DNA from: Anniella stebbinsi
Lineage: Eukaryota > Chordata > Lepidosauria > Squamata > Anniellidae
Direction of reading: 5' to 3'
Assembly (NCBI GenBank): GCA_029215795.1
Contig: JARDYH010000007.1
Coordinates: forward strand, 69,370,763 to 69,434,762
DNA: 64,000 bases
Below are positions 1 through 11,162 of this stretch, one piece after another (positions within the stretch are counted from its first letter, which is position 1; each line of letters opens with the position of its first letter). The position numbers and the translations under genes were made by a program. Under the pieces are notes generated by a model, which saw only the letters and a list, made by a program, of their open reading frames with translations, made no database searches and was not told the DNA's origin.

Positions 1-2774
1 GGATAAGTCAGGGAATAGTTGTAATTTAATGAAAGATAAATTAAATATATTTAAGGAATTTTATAGTGAATTATATACATCAGAATCGGGACCACAAGAT
101 AAGGTATTGGAATACGTAGAGAGGAATTGGAAAATAAAACTGCAGAAGCAGGATAGGGATTACATGGAAGGTTTAGTTACTGAAAAAGAGATAGAGGGAG
201 TTATTGATAAACTAAAAGGAGGGAAATCTCCGGGGATGGATGGTTTGGGGTCGGAGTATTATAAGCTTTTTAAAGAAATTTTAATACCAAGATTAAAGAG
301 ATTATTTAATAATATAATAGAAGGGGGGAAGACCCCGCCATCATGGGATTACTCCCTGATCATACTAATTCCGAAACCAGGTAAGGATTTAACGGACCCC
401 GCATCATATAGACCAATTTCCTTAATAAACCAAGATTCAAAAATTTTTACAGCAATAATGGCAAAAAGAATGGCCACATTTATTTTTAAATATATTAAAA
501 AAGACCAGTGTGGATTTATTCCGGGCAGGCAAATGCCTAATTTAATGGGAAGAGTATTAAATATAATTAATATTATTTAAAAAAGGAATTTAAAAGCAGG
601 CTTGTTAGCATTGGATATATTCAAAGCCTTTGATTGTGTGGAATGGCCAGCACTTAAAATAATATTAAAAACATTTGGGTTTGGAGATAAATTTATGGGA
701 GTGATGGATAAGTTGTATAAAAACAATAAAGCTGAAATAATGGTTAATGATGGGTTAACGCAACAGATTACACTAGCCCGAGGAACTAGGCAGGGATGTC
801 CTCTTTCACCGATCTTATTTGCAATAGTAATAGAAATTTTGGCAAATGTAATAAGGGAAGATGAAAGAGTGAAGGGGATAGGAAGAAAGGAGACGATTAA
901 AATGAATATATTTGCGGATGATACATTATTGACAGTAGAAGATCCCCTGGGGAGTGCAGAGGTGATTAAGAAGCATTTAAGAGAATTTGGAGAAATTACG
1001 GGATTAATTGGGGGAAGTCAGAAATGATGTTATTTAACTATAATAAGGATGAGTTGGAAGAAGGTAAGGTTAAGTTGGGTCTTAGACTTAAAAATATAGT
1101 ACGTTACTTAGGTATTAATATTGATAAAGATTTAGATAGGCTAGAGGAACTTAATTTGGTAGCTTTAAAAAAACAAGTAGGGGAGAAATTAGAAGTATAT
1201 AAGAAATTAAAACATTCTTGGTTTGGTAGAATAGCAATTATTAAAATGAAGATTTTACCTAAGATTAATTTTTTGTTTAGAATGTTACCAATTAAAATTT
1301 CAGATGTAGAGTTGAAAAGTTGGCAAAATATGATTAACGCATATTGTAATGGGGATAAGAAAGCTAGGATTAATAAAGGGCTATGGTATAAGGCTCAAAA
1401 GAAAGGAGGTTTAGGACTTCCAAATATTAAGTATTATTATATAGCTAATCAGTTAAGATATGTTATAAGCTGTATTCTAGGGGAGGAAGATTTGGAGTGG
1501 TTGGAAACGCAAACTGGGGAAATAGACCATAAATTGAAAAATATATTTTTTAAAAAAACTCAAAAGAGAGACTTAAAGGGACTGGACAACCCTTTGTTGG
1601 TAAATATAGTGGAGATCTGGGAGAAATTTAGGGGGAAGTTGATACCAGGAGATTCACCACTTGCCCCAGTGGTTGTAGTTGAGAATTTCCCAAGAGTGTT
1701 AAAAGTGGAGATAGAAGCGAGATTGAAAGACCAGGAAATAATTAAGTTAAGGAAGTGGATGGAAAATTTGAAGGATAATGATCAAATTAAAGAGCTATTA
1801 ATAGGTCAAAAATCAGTATGGTTTAAATGTATACAATTAGGGAAATGGACTCAGGAATGGAAACTGAAAAATAAAGAGTGTAGAAATAATACAAGATTTG
1901 AAGATTTAATAGAGTCAAAAGGTAGGAAAGAAGAAAAGAAAATTAAGAAAGGGTTGACTAGTGAGATATATAAATTATTGATAGAGGAGGAATTTCAAGA
2001 TTCACTTAAAGCAATAAAAAAGGTTTGGGAAGAGGATGTAAAGGGAGAAATTAAGGAATATAACTGGGAGAGGTTGTGGAATGCAAGAAGGTTAAAATAG
2101 TTATCGATCAGAATTAAGGAGAATTTTTATAAGATACTGTGGAGATGGTATCTAACACCTGTTAGATTTCACCAGATAGATAAAAAAAATCTAAAAATTG
2201 TTGGAGGGGATGCCAGGAGGTTGGAACCTATTTTCATATGTGGTGGAGCTGTGAATATGTACAAAAATTTTGGGAAAGGGTATTTAAAGAAATAAGTGAA
2301 ATAATTGGAAGTAAAGTGGAATTAAACCCGAAGCTAGCTCTACTAGCAATATGGGATAGAGGGGAAGAGGACAAAAATAAGAGAGAATTGATAAACAACC
2401 TCCTGACACCTGTTAGACTAATGATTGCAAAAAATTGGAAAGGACAAGGAAGCTATACAATAGAAGAATGGTATAAAGAAATATGGGATATGGCTTTGAA
2501 TGACATGCTGACTTGTAAAATGAAGTTAAAGAGGGGAATGTCCGGTAAAAATGATTTTGGGGGAATATGGAGTCCCCTATTGGAATATGTATTAAGATTG
2601 GGGAAGGGACAAAAACCTTCAAAAGAGTTGATAATTTTTTGGATAGAATAAATGATTAAGAGATGGTCTCATGGGGTGGGGGTGCACGGGGGGGATTGTC
2701 GAGGATTATGTATGTATTTTATGTTATTATTATGTTGGAATTAATAAAAAATTATTTCAAAAAAAAAAAAAAAA
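1..2774 (+). mobile_element. L1-type LINE, ORF2 part and 3' end
   Basis: The segment encodes broken pieces of an L1-like ORF2 reverse transcriptase. It ends in a short A/T-rich 3' region and a poly(A) run at 2758-2774, which marks the 3' end of target-primed insertion. The left end runs off the window, so full length is unknown. It is AT-rich, unlike the host exons, and lies in an intron of the dehydrogenase gene in the same orientation. L1 identity rests on the reverse-transcriptase motifs and the poly(A) tail; the subfamily cannot be named. Confidence 0.9.
29..2651 (+). pseudogene. Broken L1 ORF2 (reverse transcriptase)
   Basis: Four collinear open stretches (29-580, 602-1027, 1024-2100, 2238-2651) make one degraded ORF2. 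The first holds the fingers region with YRPISLIN and CGFIPGRQ. The second holds the palm: LALDIFKAFDCVEW, GTRQGCPLSPILF and the catalytic IFADDT. The third and fourth cover the thumb and C-terminal region, including WWSCEYVQKFW. A stop falls between the first two pieces, a frameshift lies near 1024, and a gap separates 2100 and 2238. The coding sequence is dead but retains the core catalytic motif, suggesting a fairly recent insertion. Confidence 0.88.
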
Positions 2775-3102
2775 GATGACACAACATCCCACTGTGGGAT
2801 ATTTAACCCACAGGGAGGCTGCGGTGTGTGAGGGGTGCATGTTGGCACCATGTTGAATATGCATCCCATGTTTGGGTTGTTGTGTCATGTGATCTGGCGA
2901 GCATGGGTAATGGAAGTTTTAAACAACCCTTGTATTACCTATGGTATATTTTTCGGGTTGCTTAACCCTCACATAACACATGCTCACTAAATTCATATGA
3001 TATGAACTCCGGCTTGGGGGTTTCATATGCAACATATCACCTGTGGGCACCATGGCTCATCATGGGTTAAATAACCCACAATGGGGTGTGACATTGTTGT
3101 CC
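2775..3102. mobile_element. MITE with about 35-bp terminal inverted repeats
   Basis: The left end (TGACACAACATCCCACTGTGG, then a TTAACCC block) is matched by the reverse complement of the right end near 3068-3102 (GGGTTAAATAACCCACAATG, then GTGTGACATTGTTGTCC). The interior shows no coding potential. It abuts the poly(A) tail of the L1, so the L1 may have inserted at its edge. No clear target-site duplication was found, so the superfamily is open. Confidence 0.6.
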
Positions 3103-3182
3103 AAACCCGGTCACTGAAACGGAAGGGGCCTAGGCCTGGTTTCCTCTCACTTACTCGCTTTCGCCTGCTCTTCTCTTCATAG

Positions 3183-3217
3183 ATGACACAGATCGTCCTT
3201 CCTCAGATGCTTGCCAG
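3183..3217 (+). CDS. 17-beta-HSD-type SDR, first exon in window
   Basis: A pyrimidine-rich tract ending in AG at 3182 precedes ATGACACAG, and the exon ends before GTAGGA at 3218. It encodes MTQIVLPQMLA plus two bases of an Arg codon (phase 2). This matches the helix just before the catalytic Ser strand in the HSD17B3/HSD17B12 group, where human proteins have MTQL or MTRL followed by a short helix. The ATG is an internal Met, not a start. The phase fits the exon at 6619. Upstream exons carrying the Rossmann GxxxGxG and NNVG motifs were not found and should lie left of the window. Confidence 0.8.
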
Positions 3218-3971
3218 GTAGGAGACAAGGACGATCCTTCATCCCGGAGGGCCTTGATGAATCACTTGTGAGGAAAACGAGGGGCAAGGCTGCCTTCCCC
3301 ACCCCTCGCCCTTTAGCTGTCTTTTGGATTTTTGTTGACCATACATCAGTCTTTCTCCACTTTTCAGTCTATTGGACAACAGCCCCCATCACCCCCCCCA
3401 GCATGGCCATTGGGGTGATGGGAGGTCTAGTCCAACACATCCGTAAGGCATCAGTTAGAGAAGGATGTTATGCACCTCTGGTGGATAGACAACGTTTGTG
3501 CTGTGTTCTGCTGCTAGGTGTCACCCAGGTGCTGGAATTTTCGATTTCAGGAGTAGAGAAGCCAAACTATAATCCTCTGAAAGGGCTCTCAAACGTCTTC
3601 ACAGGGAGTATAGTTATTTAGAGTTCCTCAGGGGGGCAGTGACAATTGAACGGGGTTAACATCTTAATTGCTACTTCTGTTTAATGTCTTATGTATATTT
3701 TATTTCATGCCATAGAGTGTGCGAGGGGCTGTGCGGAACACAGACCCGTTACAGTTCCAGAAATACACAATCTATAGTTCTCAAAAGGAGATGGGCAGTA
3801 GCATGAGGAAATGCCATGAGTTTAAGAAGGATTAGGATCAGCGTGGCAGTTTCTTGTCAGGAGCAATAAGAAAATCTTGAAGATGCCTCAAGATTGTGGG
3901 TACTAGCTCTAATTGTTCTTTCCGTGTAAACTACAAGCAGAATTGCTCTTGATAATTCTGCTTGTAGTTAT
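3218..3971 (+). other. Intron sequence of the SDR gene, no clear feature
   Basis: This stretch between the first SDR exon and the first TAGGGGTGTGCAC element holds a fragment near 3370-3450 resembling a dispersed repeat with a 'gatgggag..tagtccaaca' core; related pieces occur near 45890 and 59910. An open frame at 3211-3621 starts inside the exon and runs through the splice donor, so it is not a gene. Nothing else is recognisable. Confidence 0.4.
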
Positions 3972-4803
3972 TAAGGATGTGCATGGACCCCCCCCGGATC
4001 GGATCGGGACCTCTGATGTTGTCCTGGATCGGTTTGGACAAAATTGGAGGTCCATCGGATTGGATCAGACCCGATCCTGATCCGAAAATCGGACATCCGA
4101 TTTTCGGATCAACCGCCATTTTTGGTGTTTTCACCAGAGGCTTGCATTGGGGGAAAGAAAGCTTTCCCCCAATGCAAGCCTATATGGAAAACATGGCGGT
4201 GGGTGGGTGAGTGGGGGCGTAACTCCCCACTCCCTGTCCCTCCTCCCCTCCCGCTCCTTACCTGCTGGGGCTGTCCGCTTCCCTCTGCTGCTCCGATCTA
4301 CTGAGAAACAGGCTTCGTGGCCTGCCTCTCAGTAGCGCGCCAGGTGATGGTCCCATCTCCTGGCGCGCTACTGAGAGGCTGGCCGCGAAACATGTTTCAC
4401 AGTAGATCGGAGCAGCGGAGGGAAGCGGGTGTCCTGGCAAGTAAGTGGGGCCCTCCCCCTCCTCCCCCCTCATGCTCCTTACCTGCCGGGGCCATCTGCT
4501 GCCGTCCGCTGCCCCCTTCTACTGAGAAATGGGCTTCGCGGCCTGCCTCTCAGTAGCTGCGAAGCCTGTTTCTCAGTAGAAGGGGGCAGCGGATGGCAGT
4601 GGATGGCCCTGGCAGTTAAGGAGCGTGAGGGGGAGGAGGAGGTCCAATCCTCTGATCTTATCTGAACTGGATAGGGTCCTTCTGGACTGGTTTGGATCAG
4701 ATTGGATGATCCAGAAGCTGGGATCGGAAACGGATAATTTTATCCGATTTCGGTTGGATCGGCTCCGTATCATGGATCGGACCCGATCCGGTGCACACCC
4801 CTA
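3972..4803 (+). mobile_element. hAT-type non-autonomous element, GTGCAC family, copy A
   Basis: Perfect 8-bp target-site duplications GTAGTTAT flank the element at 3964-3971 and 4804-4811. The ends are TAAGGATGTGCATGGACC and the reverse complement of GTGCACACCCCTA. Inside are GGATCGG-rich subterminal stretches, a long perfect hairpin built on TTGCATTGGGGGAAAG near 4141-4187, and two smaller palindromic blocks (arms around GAGAAACAGGCTTCG) edged by AGTAAG and CTTACC. No transposase is encoded. The 8-bp duplication points to the hAT superfamily. Confidence 0.88.
4141..4184. repeat. Perfect hairpin conserved across the GTGCAC family
   Basis: Arms CTTGCATTGGGGGAAAG and their exact complement meet at an AAGCTT centre. 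The same hairpin occurs in copies B (near 5105-5158), C (near 13072-13124) and D (near 29349-29401), and in shortened form in E (near 37573-37602). It always lies on the side of the element that carries the GGACCCCCC-type end. Confidence 0.85.
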
Positions 4804-4849
4804 GTAGTTATCACTGTTCACAGTCCAGGCATCTATGAACTTCTCCAAA

Positions 4850-4905
4850 CAAGTGATTTATTGCATACTTGTGGTTGGTCACTCACAGAAGTTTGCAGCT
4901 CCATT
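4850..4905. repeat. Short dispersed repeat shared with 55550-55610
   Basis: The motif ATTTATTGCATACTTGTGG followed by a CACTCACAGAAGTTTGC block recurs with few differences near 55555-55603. It is probably a fragment of a small DNA element. Copy B of the GTGCAC family is inserted about 30 bp downstream. Confidence 0.45.
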
Positions 4906-4934
4906 TCATGACATCAGCCTCCGATGCTTCTCAT

Positions 4935-6195
4935 TTAGGGGTGTGCACAGACCCCCCCGGATCAGATCAGGACTGGATCAGGACCTCCAGTTTTGTTCCG
5001 GATCAGATCAGAACAAAATCAGAGGTCCCCCGGATCGGATCGGATCAGACCCGATCCCGATCCGAAAATCGGATGTCCGATTTTCAAATCAGCCGCCATT
5101 TTTCCCCATAGACTTGCATTGGGGGAAAGAAAGCTTTCCCCCAATGCAAGTCTATGGGGAAAAATGGTGGCAGGGGGGTGAGTGGGGACCTAACTCCCCC
5201 CTCCCTGTCCCTCCCCCCTTGCGCTTACCTGCAGGGCCCTTCTGCTCCCATCTGCTGGCGCCCGCAGGTGCCAGCGGACTGCAGCAGACGACCCCGGCAG
5301 GTAAGTGGGAGCCCCCTCGCGATCCTCCTTACCTCCCAGGGCCCGTCCGCTGCCATCTGCTGCCGCCCGGGTGGCAGTGGATGGCAGTGGAGGGGCCTCG
5401 GCAGGTAAGCCCCCCCGGCGAGTCTCCTTACCTGCGGGGCCGTCCGGCGCCTTCACCTGCATAGATCTATTGAGGACTAGGCTTCACGGCCCAGTCCTCA
5501 GTAGAGTGCCAGGTGATGATGTCAGGACTAGGCTGCGAAGCCTAGTCCTCAATAGATCTACGCAAGTGAAGGCACCGGACGGCCCTGCAGATAAGAGCCC
5601 CCTCCCTCCTTCCTCCTCCCCCTCACGATCCTTCTTACCTCCTGGGGCCCCTCCGCTGCCATCCGCTGCCGCCCGTGCGGCAGTGGATGGCAGCGGAGGG
5701 ACCCCGGCAGGTAAGCCCCCCCGCTGTCTGCTTCCATTGGCGTGTGCCCACTGGCGCCTGCTGATGGCAGCAGACAGCCCCCCCAGGTAAGCCCCCCCAC
5801 TCCTTACCTGGCAGGGCGTCCTCCTCCTCCTGTTGCCGGCTGTAAACTACTGCGAACTAGGCCTCGCGGCCTAGTTTACAGGAGAGCACCTGGCGCTCTC
5901 ATGTAAACTAGGCCGTGAGGCCTAGTTTGTAGTAGTTTACAGCCGGCAATGGGAGGACGAGGATGCCCCGCCAGGTAAGCCCCCCCCTCGCTGTCTGCTT
6001 CCATCCAAGCAGTGGCAGGTGCCAATGGGCGCCCGCCGATCCTCCGAGTTTTCCCGAACCGGATCAGGTCCTTCCGGACCGGTTCAGAAAAGATCGGACG
6101 AACCAGAGAAGGGATCAGAAATCAGATAATAGTGTCCGATTTCCCCTGGATCGCCTCCGGATCGTGGATCGGATCCAATCCAGTGCACACCCCTG
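4935..6195 (+). mobile_element. hAT-type non-autonomous element, GTGCAC family, copy B
   Basis: The 8-bp duplication CTTCTCAT flanks it (4927-4934 and 6196-6203). The ends are TTAGGGGTGTGCACAG and GTGCACACCCCTG. It has the family hairpin near 5105-5158. Three palindromic blocks follow, built on GATCTATTGAGGACTAGG, CCGTCCGCTGCCATC and TAAACTAGGC motifs, each edged by AGGTAAG on one strand and CTTACCT on the other. The long frames in it are by-products of GC-rich palindromes and have no protein similarity I recognise. Confidence 0.88.
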
Positions 6196-6618
6196 CTTCT
6201 CATGCTGCTTTCAAGAGGGAATCCATTATTTTATAAAAACCTGAAAATGCAGTAATGAATGGAAAATGCTCTTCACAATAGCGCCATCTGCTGGCGGTAG
6301 AATTGAAACATGGGATGGAACAGAGAAAAACAAGGTGGAAGAAGCGCATGTATTTTGCTATTCACACACCTGTAAAGATGTGTGAATTTTTAAGATTGCT
6401 TTTCTGTGGCAAGAAAAAAAGATTAAAGAAGCAGAGGGAAAATGTGGGAGGATTAAAACTGGATGACAATGTCATCTGGAATGTGTGAATGAGGCACAAA
6501 AGCCTCGTCTGGAAGCCCCTTCTGTTCTATTTCCTATCAAAGTCTAATCCTGGTTTGGGTTTATTCCTAAGTGAAAAGCAGATGTTGTCCTAAGTCAACA
6601 TGATGGCTCTCTTTGTAG

Positions 6619-6700
6619 GAAGAAGGGGATTGTCATCAATTTGTCATCAATAACAGGCCGGCGACCCCTGCCGCTGACTGGAATATACAGCCCAACCAAG
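6619..6700 (+). CDS. 17-beta-HSD-type SDR, catalytic exon
   Basis: The acceptor TCTCTTTGTAG ends at 6618 and the donor GTGAGG starts at 6701. After one base that completes the Arg codon from the 3183 exon, the exon reads KKGIVINLSSITG and then a short stretch ending IYSPTK. This supplies the SDR catalytic triad: Ser in the INLSS strand and Tyr and Lys of the YxxxK motif (YSPTK; family members more often have YSASK). SDR enzymes of this group use NADP(H) to reduce steroid ketones or 3-ketoacyl-CoA at the ER membrane. It ends in phase 0, matching the exon at 8346. Confidence 0.88.
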
Positions 6701-7363
6701 GTGAGGGAAATATGGTCCTTTGTAAACTTACAACAAGAAGGAACCCGGCGCTGCCTGTTTGAGCTTTGAAGGCACCCTCCTGACAAGCAAAGGATGGGAT
6801 GAGATGGTGATTAATGGGTGGGGGCATGACTACCCCCAGCAGATCCTGATGGAGTAAACCAAAGGTCCCTCAGATGAGTCTCAAAAAATGTCCAGGCAGG
6901 GCATGAAGCAACAGCCTTTCACTGGTTCTGGGCTCAAACATCTGGAACAGAGAGGTCAACTGCTGCTTCTGTTATTTCCGTTACCTTGAGTAATTCTGGA
7001 AAATAAAAGAAATCGCAGAATAACAAGGAGAGATGTTGCAAATTTTCTCAATCTACATGATGCATATAGAGGGCCATCTAAATAGGGATGCAACTGCACC
7101 CCAAAGATGATTGTGGCACATGATGTACGCCCTGCTGCTTAGCAAGCACACATTTTCATGTGGTAAAACACATATTTTTGCAAACAAGTTTTGTGACAGA
7201 TTTTCCTGTCCATGCAGCTTCCATGTGGTTTGGGGTTTGTGTCACCTTAACGGCCTTTGGTGCAGGTTGGAACCTTGATTGGCAGAAGGGAAAGTTGCAT
7301 CACAAAAGGATAACCCACCTGGCCGTGTGAGGCCCTGCAGGGTTCGCCACAGGGTCTGCAAGC

Positions 7364-7556
7364 GTGTCGCAGCTGCTGGTGTCCCCCCCCCCGAGAGCCC
7401 CCAGCTCTTGGTGAGGAGCAGTGTCAACATCAGCGAGGAGGAGCAGAGGGAAGCTGGTTTTGAGGGCCCCGTGGCTGCCGGGATCTCCCCGTTGATGCTG
7501 CTCCTCACTGAGAGCTGGGGGCTTCTGGGGATGCCAGCAGCTGCGGGACGCTCATG
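7364..7556. repeat. Imperfect inverted repeat (foldback) in SDR intron
   Basis: The left arm (GCAGCTGCTGGTGTCCCCCC, then GAGAGCCCCCAGCTC and GTGAGGAGCAG) is matched by a right arm near 7495-7556 (CTGCTCCTCACTGAGAGCTG, then CCAGCAGCTGCGGGACG). The loop is about 65-70 bp. The open frames that cross it on both strands follow from the symmetry. It is probably a foldback or MITE relic. Confidence 0.5.
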
Positions 7557-8345
7557 GACCCTGCAGCCAACCATGCTGGGTCTTGTGCAGCCCCAAACAA
7601 GCAGTCAGTGGGCGATCCTCCGGGATCAGTGGCAGCAAAGCCACAAGCACCCCGCTGCTCCTGGAGCCTGGTAAGTCCGCCCTCTCAGCCAAGGCATGCT
7701 AGGAGTTGTAGGCATTTTGTGGCTGGTTGCGTGGGCTGTGCAAGAGCAGGTGGCTACTCAGTGAAATGGCCGCCAAAGTCTCAGACTTCCAAGGGCAAAT
7801 CCGACTCTTGTACAGACCTAATTATGGCACCTCCTCCTGATCTTCCCCACTTCCTACTCGTGGCTCCAAGCTAAGCTAAAAGACCCTCGACGAAAACATA
7901 ACAGTCAACGCTCCCTTTGCATCCTCCTGCACATTACTTGATTATGGAAAGCAGGCTACAACATTATTTCTCTATGCATGTGAAGAATCTAGGTAGAAGC
8001 TAGAATGAAAGGAGGAATCCAAGACTTGGAAATGATTCTAAGCCCCCTCCTCAGAAATAATTCCAAATCAAAAGCTCAGAAAATACTCCTAAATTCAAAA
8101 TTCTAAGAGTCTAAAGAGATCCACAGTCACCCAAATCCTTGGGTCTGCTGGCAAGGCAGAAAGGATGGAAAGAGGCAGCTGACGCAGCCCCCACGAGTCT
8201 ACTACCTGAGCTTTTATACCCTTGTTCTGGCAAGAGGGAGCCAGATAAAAACACCTGATTGGTGAGCGGGTGGTCTAACCTCCCTCCTCCCCGTTTGCTT
8301 GGAAGATATTTGTCTTATTTCTCATGTTTTTTAACTCCATTTCAG

Positions 8346-8411
8346 GCAGCTCTGGATTTCTTCTCGCAAGGTTTGGACGCAGAATACGGCTCCAAAGGCA
8401 TCATTGTGCAG
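8346..8411 (+). CDS. 17-beta-HSD-type SDR, post-catalytic exon
   Basis: The acceptor TTTCAG ends at 8345 and the donor GTATCT starts at 8412. The 22 codons read AALDFFSQGLDAEYGSKGI followed by IVQ, both boundaries in phase 0. It directly follows the YSPTK Lys and aligns with the conserved helix FFSxxLxxEY in HSD17B3 and HSD17B12. Confidence 0.88.
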
Positions 8412-8755
8412 GTATCTTGCATTGAGCTAATCCCATGGAATAAAAAGGCAATTTGACTCAGCAAGCCTTTCTACACGAGGCTTTGTACGCTCATGGTTTG
8501 CAACACTTTTGTTGTTGTTCTCCCCTAACAAAGAAAGTCTGGTATTATCTCTGAATCCTGGCTTGAAACCTGGTGTACTTGCACAGTTCGGCTATGCCGC
8601 AGCGGTGTAACGAAACTGCCTTAATCCCACAAAAAATCTGGAAGCAGAAGCCTTATTAAAGGTGTGGATTAGAAACCTCTTGGAAAAAAACCTATACATA
8701 GTTTTACCATCAAAGTAGAATGGCTAATAGGATGAGTCTTTGTCCCTATCAATGT

Positions 8756-9118
8756 TAAAGTGACCATATTTGGGGAACCAAAAAAGAGAACACCCTGTTG
8801 CGTGGAGGGGGGGGGGGAAGAGGGAAATTATGTGCTTTCTGGAGGTTCCAATTGGACTGAAGGAGGGAAAAGCGTGTCATTCTTGCCCGCCCCCACTGCT
8901 TCAATTGGGGCCTTTTCTTTAATGTCTGGCAATGACATGCCTTCCCCTTTCAGGCCCCAATTGCAGCAGTGAGTTGGGTGGGTGGGACATGATGGCCTTA
9001 AAGGGGAAAGCATATAATTCCAGGATATAATAGAAAATTACAGAAAATCTCCCCTGATGCCCAGGATAGAACAAAAACCAGACAAATCCGGGGAAGTCCT
9101 GGCAGTTGGTCACCCTAG
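8756..9118. mobile_element. hAT-like MITE, copy paired with 53114-53493
   Basis: The left end TAAAGTGACCATATTTGGGG and right end TTGGTCACCCTAG form terminal inverted repeats related to the TAGGGTGACC class. The interior includes a GGATAGAACAAA stretch. An inverted copy lies at 53114-53493, with the same GACCATATTTGGG end and the same TTTGTTCTATCCTGGG block. It is distinct in its interior from the 320-bp palindromic MITE. Confidence 0.65.
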
Positions 9119-9464
9119 ACTGGAACTAAGGCTGGGGCCTGGAGTAGTGAGTGCCCATGGCCGGTCTGTGCTCAGGCCTTGGAGCACTCTTCAGGCCCAG
9201 AAGGGAATAGCAGTGTGCAACTGCAGGCTCCAACAACTTACAGTCAGTATGGAGCCTCGGGACTGCGCAACCCTGACTAAATCCCAGGATCCTGTCTTTC
9301 CGCCTTTTCTTGATTATCAGAGCAGTACCTGCGGCCTGTTGCACTTCGGAGTTGACCGTCCTCTTCCAGCTCCTGACCTCAGGAGCCTTGAGCTGGAAGA
9401 CACAACCTCCAGGCCTAGATTGTTCTCAATCCTCATTTGGCTATGACGTTCTTTCCCTCTGTAG

Positions 9465-9614
9465 AGCGTCATGCCCATGTTCGTTTCCACCAGCATGGTC
9501 AAAATGATCACCAACAAACGTTACATGAAGACCCCAGAGGCCTTGGCACACGAGGCCTTGAACACTGTGGGGATCACAAAGAGAACCTCCGGCTGCCTCA
9601 GCCACAGCATCCAA
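9465..9614 (+). CDS. 17-beta-HSD-type SDR, C-terminal exon
   Basis: The acceptor CCCTCTGTAG ends at 9464 and the donor GTAAGT starts at 9615. Exactly 50 codons, phase 0 at both ends. It begins SVMPMFVSTSM, matching the conserved Pro-x-x-V-(S/A)-T segment after the VQ strand in HSD17B3/B12. It continues through PEALAHEALNTVG and ends TSGCLSHSIQ, where human HSD17B3 has a similar Cys-containing CGCLAHE. The HEALNTVG stretch may point to the HSD20B2-like branch, but this rests on memory and needs a tree. Confidence 0.88.
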
Positions 9615-9819
9615 GTAAGTTGACAGAAGTGCATGGGGCTCCATTTATCTTATTTCTCGCAGCATAAACATGGTGAAGCATCAACGTATGTGCTGAACTC
9701 TGTCAAATGACACATTAATGTTTCCCCTCTGTCAGGCAAATTCCGCCCCATTTATACGCACACCTGTACACATGCCCTTCGCTTCCTCCTCCCCCCATTT
9801 TACACCCCACCCCTCTAGT

Positions 9820-10011
9820 ATATTGCAGGCACTATACTAGAGTGACCATATACAAAAGAAGGCAAGGCCCCTGCACCTTTAACTGTTGTGATGAAGAGGG
9901 GATTTCACCAGGAACTCATTGCATACAAATGACCCTGGCTGAAATTCCCTTTTCTCTACAACTGTTAAAGTTACACAAGCCCTGACCTGGATTTTATCTG
10001 GTCACCCTACT
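9820..10011. mobile_element. Half-length copy of 320-bp palindromic MITE
   Basis: It holds the element centre (GCAGGCACTATACTAGAGTG) and one complete arm through CTGACCTGGATTTTATCTGG to GGTCACCCTA at the right. The other arm is missing. It lies in the last intron of the dehydrogenase gene. Confidence 0.75.
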
Positions 10012-10132
10012 CTGTGGTATAGACTTGCACCCAAAACTTGCTTCTATCCTTATAACCATTTGAGGGGAGATCACACTTGTCACCACTCACCTGAAAAAGT
10101 TTTTCTTTTCTTTTTTGGCTTTTTTCATTCAG

Positions 10133-10234
10133 TTGATCCTTTATAACTTGCTGACTCCAAAGTGGTTTCATTTAACACCTGCTGGACTCAATGTACAGTG
10201 GGCTGCACTCAAGATGTTGGACTATCGCGAGTAG
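10133..10234 (+). CDS. 17-beta-HSD-type SDR, terminal exon with stop
   Basis: A T-rich tract ending TTCATTCAG (10132) precedes 33 codons and a TAG stop at 10232-10234. The sequence starts LILYNLLTPKWF and ends ALKMLDYRE, a hydrophobic then basic tail at the place where HSD17B3/B12 proteins end. It joins the 9614 donor in phase 0. The five exons total 435 nt in one frame (144 residues plus stop). The C-terminus has no obvious KKxx-type ER signal. Confidence 0.78.
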   Translation: MILYNLLTPKWFHLTPAGLNVQWAALKMLDYRE

Positions 10235-10690
10235 ACTGAGCGACTGGAGATTTAGCAGAAGCCTCTCCTGGGGCTGAAGAGCAGGACTTCTCTAGAGCTA
10301 TAGAGAGCAGGTGGGCTGTCATCTTGAAACCTGATCCTCAATCGCATGATCTGGAAATAGGGGTGCAACAGCCTGATGTAATGAAATCACAATGATAAAA
10401 ATCACAATGATAAAAAAATCATATTTTTTAAAGTTGCTAAATACCTTGACACTGGGAAAATGTTGACCGTTCAACTTTTCATTTTCACCGTTGTTTGTCT
10501 TGCTTGGTCTCTTGCCCTTACATCTGGAATTGTCACAGCGATGCTTGCAGAGTACATACAGCTGCTTCACTTGCTGGCCATAACATGATTAGTAGCTCTG
10601 GATGTGATGGCGGCACAGAACTGGGCATTCATTCATTGAATATATTCCTAAACCAATGTTTTGCCAAGACACCCAAGGCTGTTGTCTTGG
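10235..10690. other. 3' flank of SDR gene
   Basis: The expected 3' UTR lies here. I see no canonical AATAAA close to the stop, only A-rich sequence near 10400-10440. No other gene or repeat is evident. Confidence 0.35.
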
Positions 10691-10694
10691 CAAA

Positions 10695-10920
10695 ATTTAT
10701 TTATTTATTTATGACATTTATATCCCACCTTTTTTCCTCCAAGGAACCCAAGGCGGCGTACATAATCCTCCACCTCTCCATTTTATCCTCACAACAACAA
10801 CCCTGTGATATAGGATGGGCTGGCCCAAAGTTACCCAGGGAGCTTTCATGGCTGAGGGGGCGGGATTAGAACCTGGATCTCCCGACTCTCAATCTGATAC
10901 TCTAAACGCTACTCTACACT
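10695..10920 (-). mobile_element. tRNA-derived SINE
   Basis: On the minus strand the element begins with a tRNA-like head (from AGTGTAGAGTAGCGTTTAGAG through a B-box-like GGTTCTAATCC) and runs to a TTTATTTATTTAT tail at the left. The body contains the 'ACCCAAGGCGGCGTACATAATCC' type sequence also found at 46206-46412. Confidence 0.7.
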
Positions 10921-11162
10921 GGTGAAACAAACCAGCAAATGATACTGCAGAAAACAAACAAAGACCCAAACAAACACTGGAAGTAGATGCCCTCCTGTGG
11001 AGCTGATGGCAAAAGGTCCCTGGCCTGGGCTTCTTCTTTAATAGGAGGAGGATGGGCTAAGGATTTGTTCAGGAAGCTTCTCACTAATCCTGGCCAAGCT
11101 AGCCTCGCTTAGCTCACCTCAAATGCGCAACTACGGCTGACAACAACCGTGGGGGTCCCTCC

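Noticed and set aside
3211..3621. A 136-codon frame at the left SDR exon
   Set aside because: It is out of frame with the SDR exon and runs through the donor into intron DNA.
4835..5790. Several long overlapping frames on both strands
   Set aside because: They are by-products of GC-rich palindromes in copy B; they have no motif, splice support or similarity among copies at the protein level.
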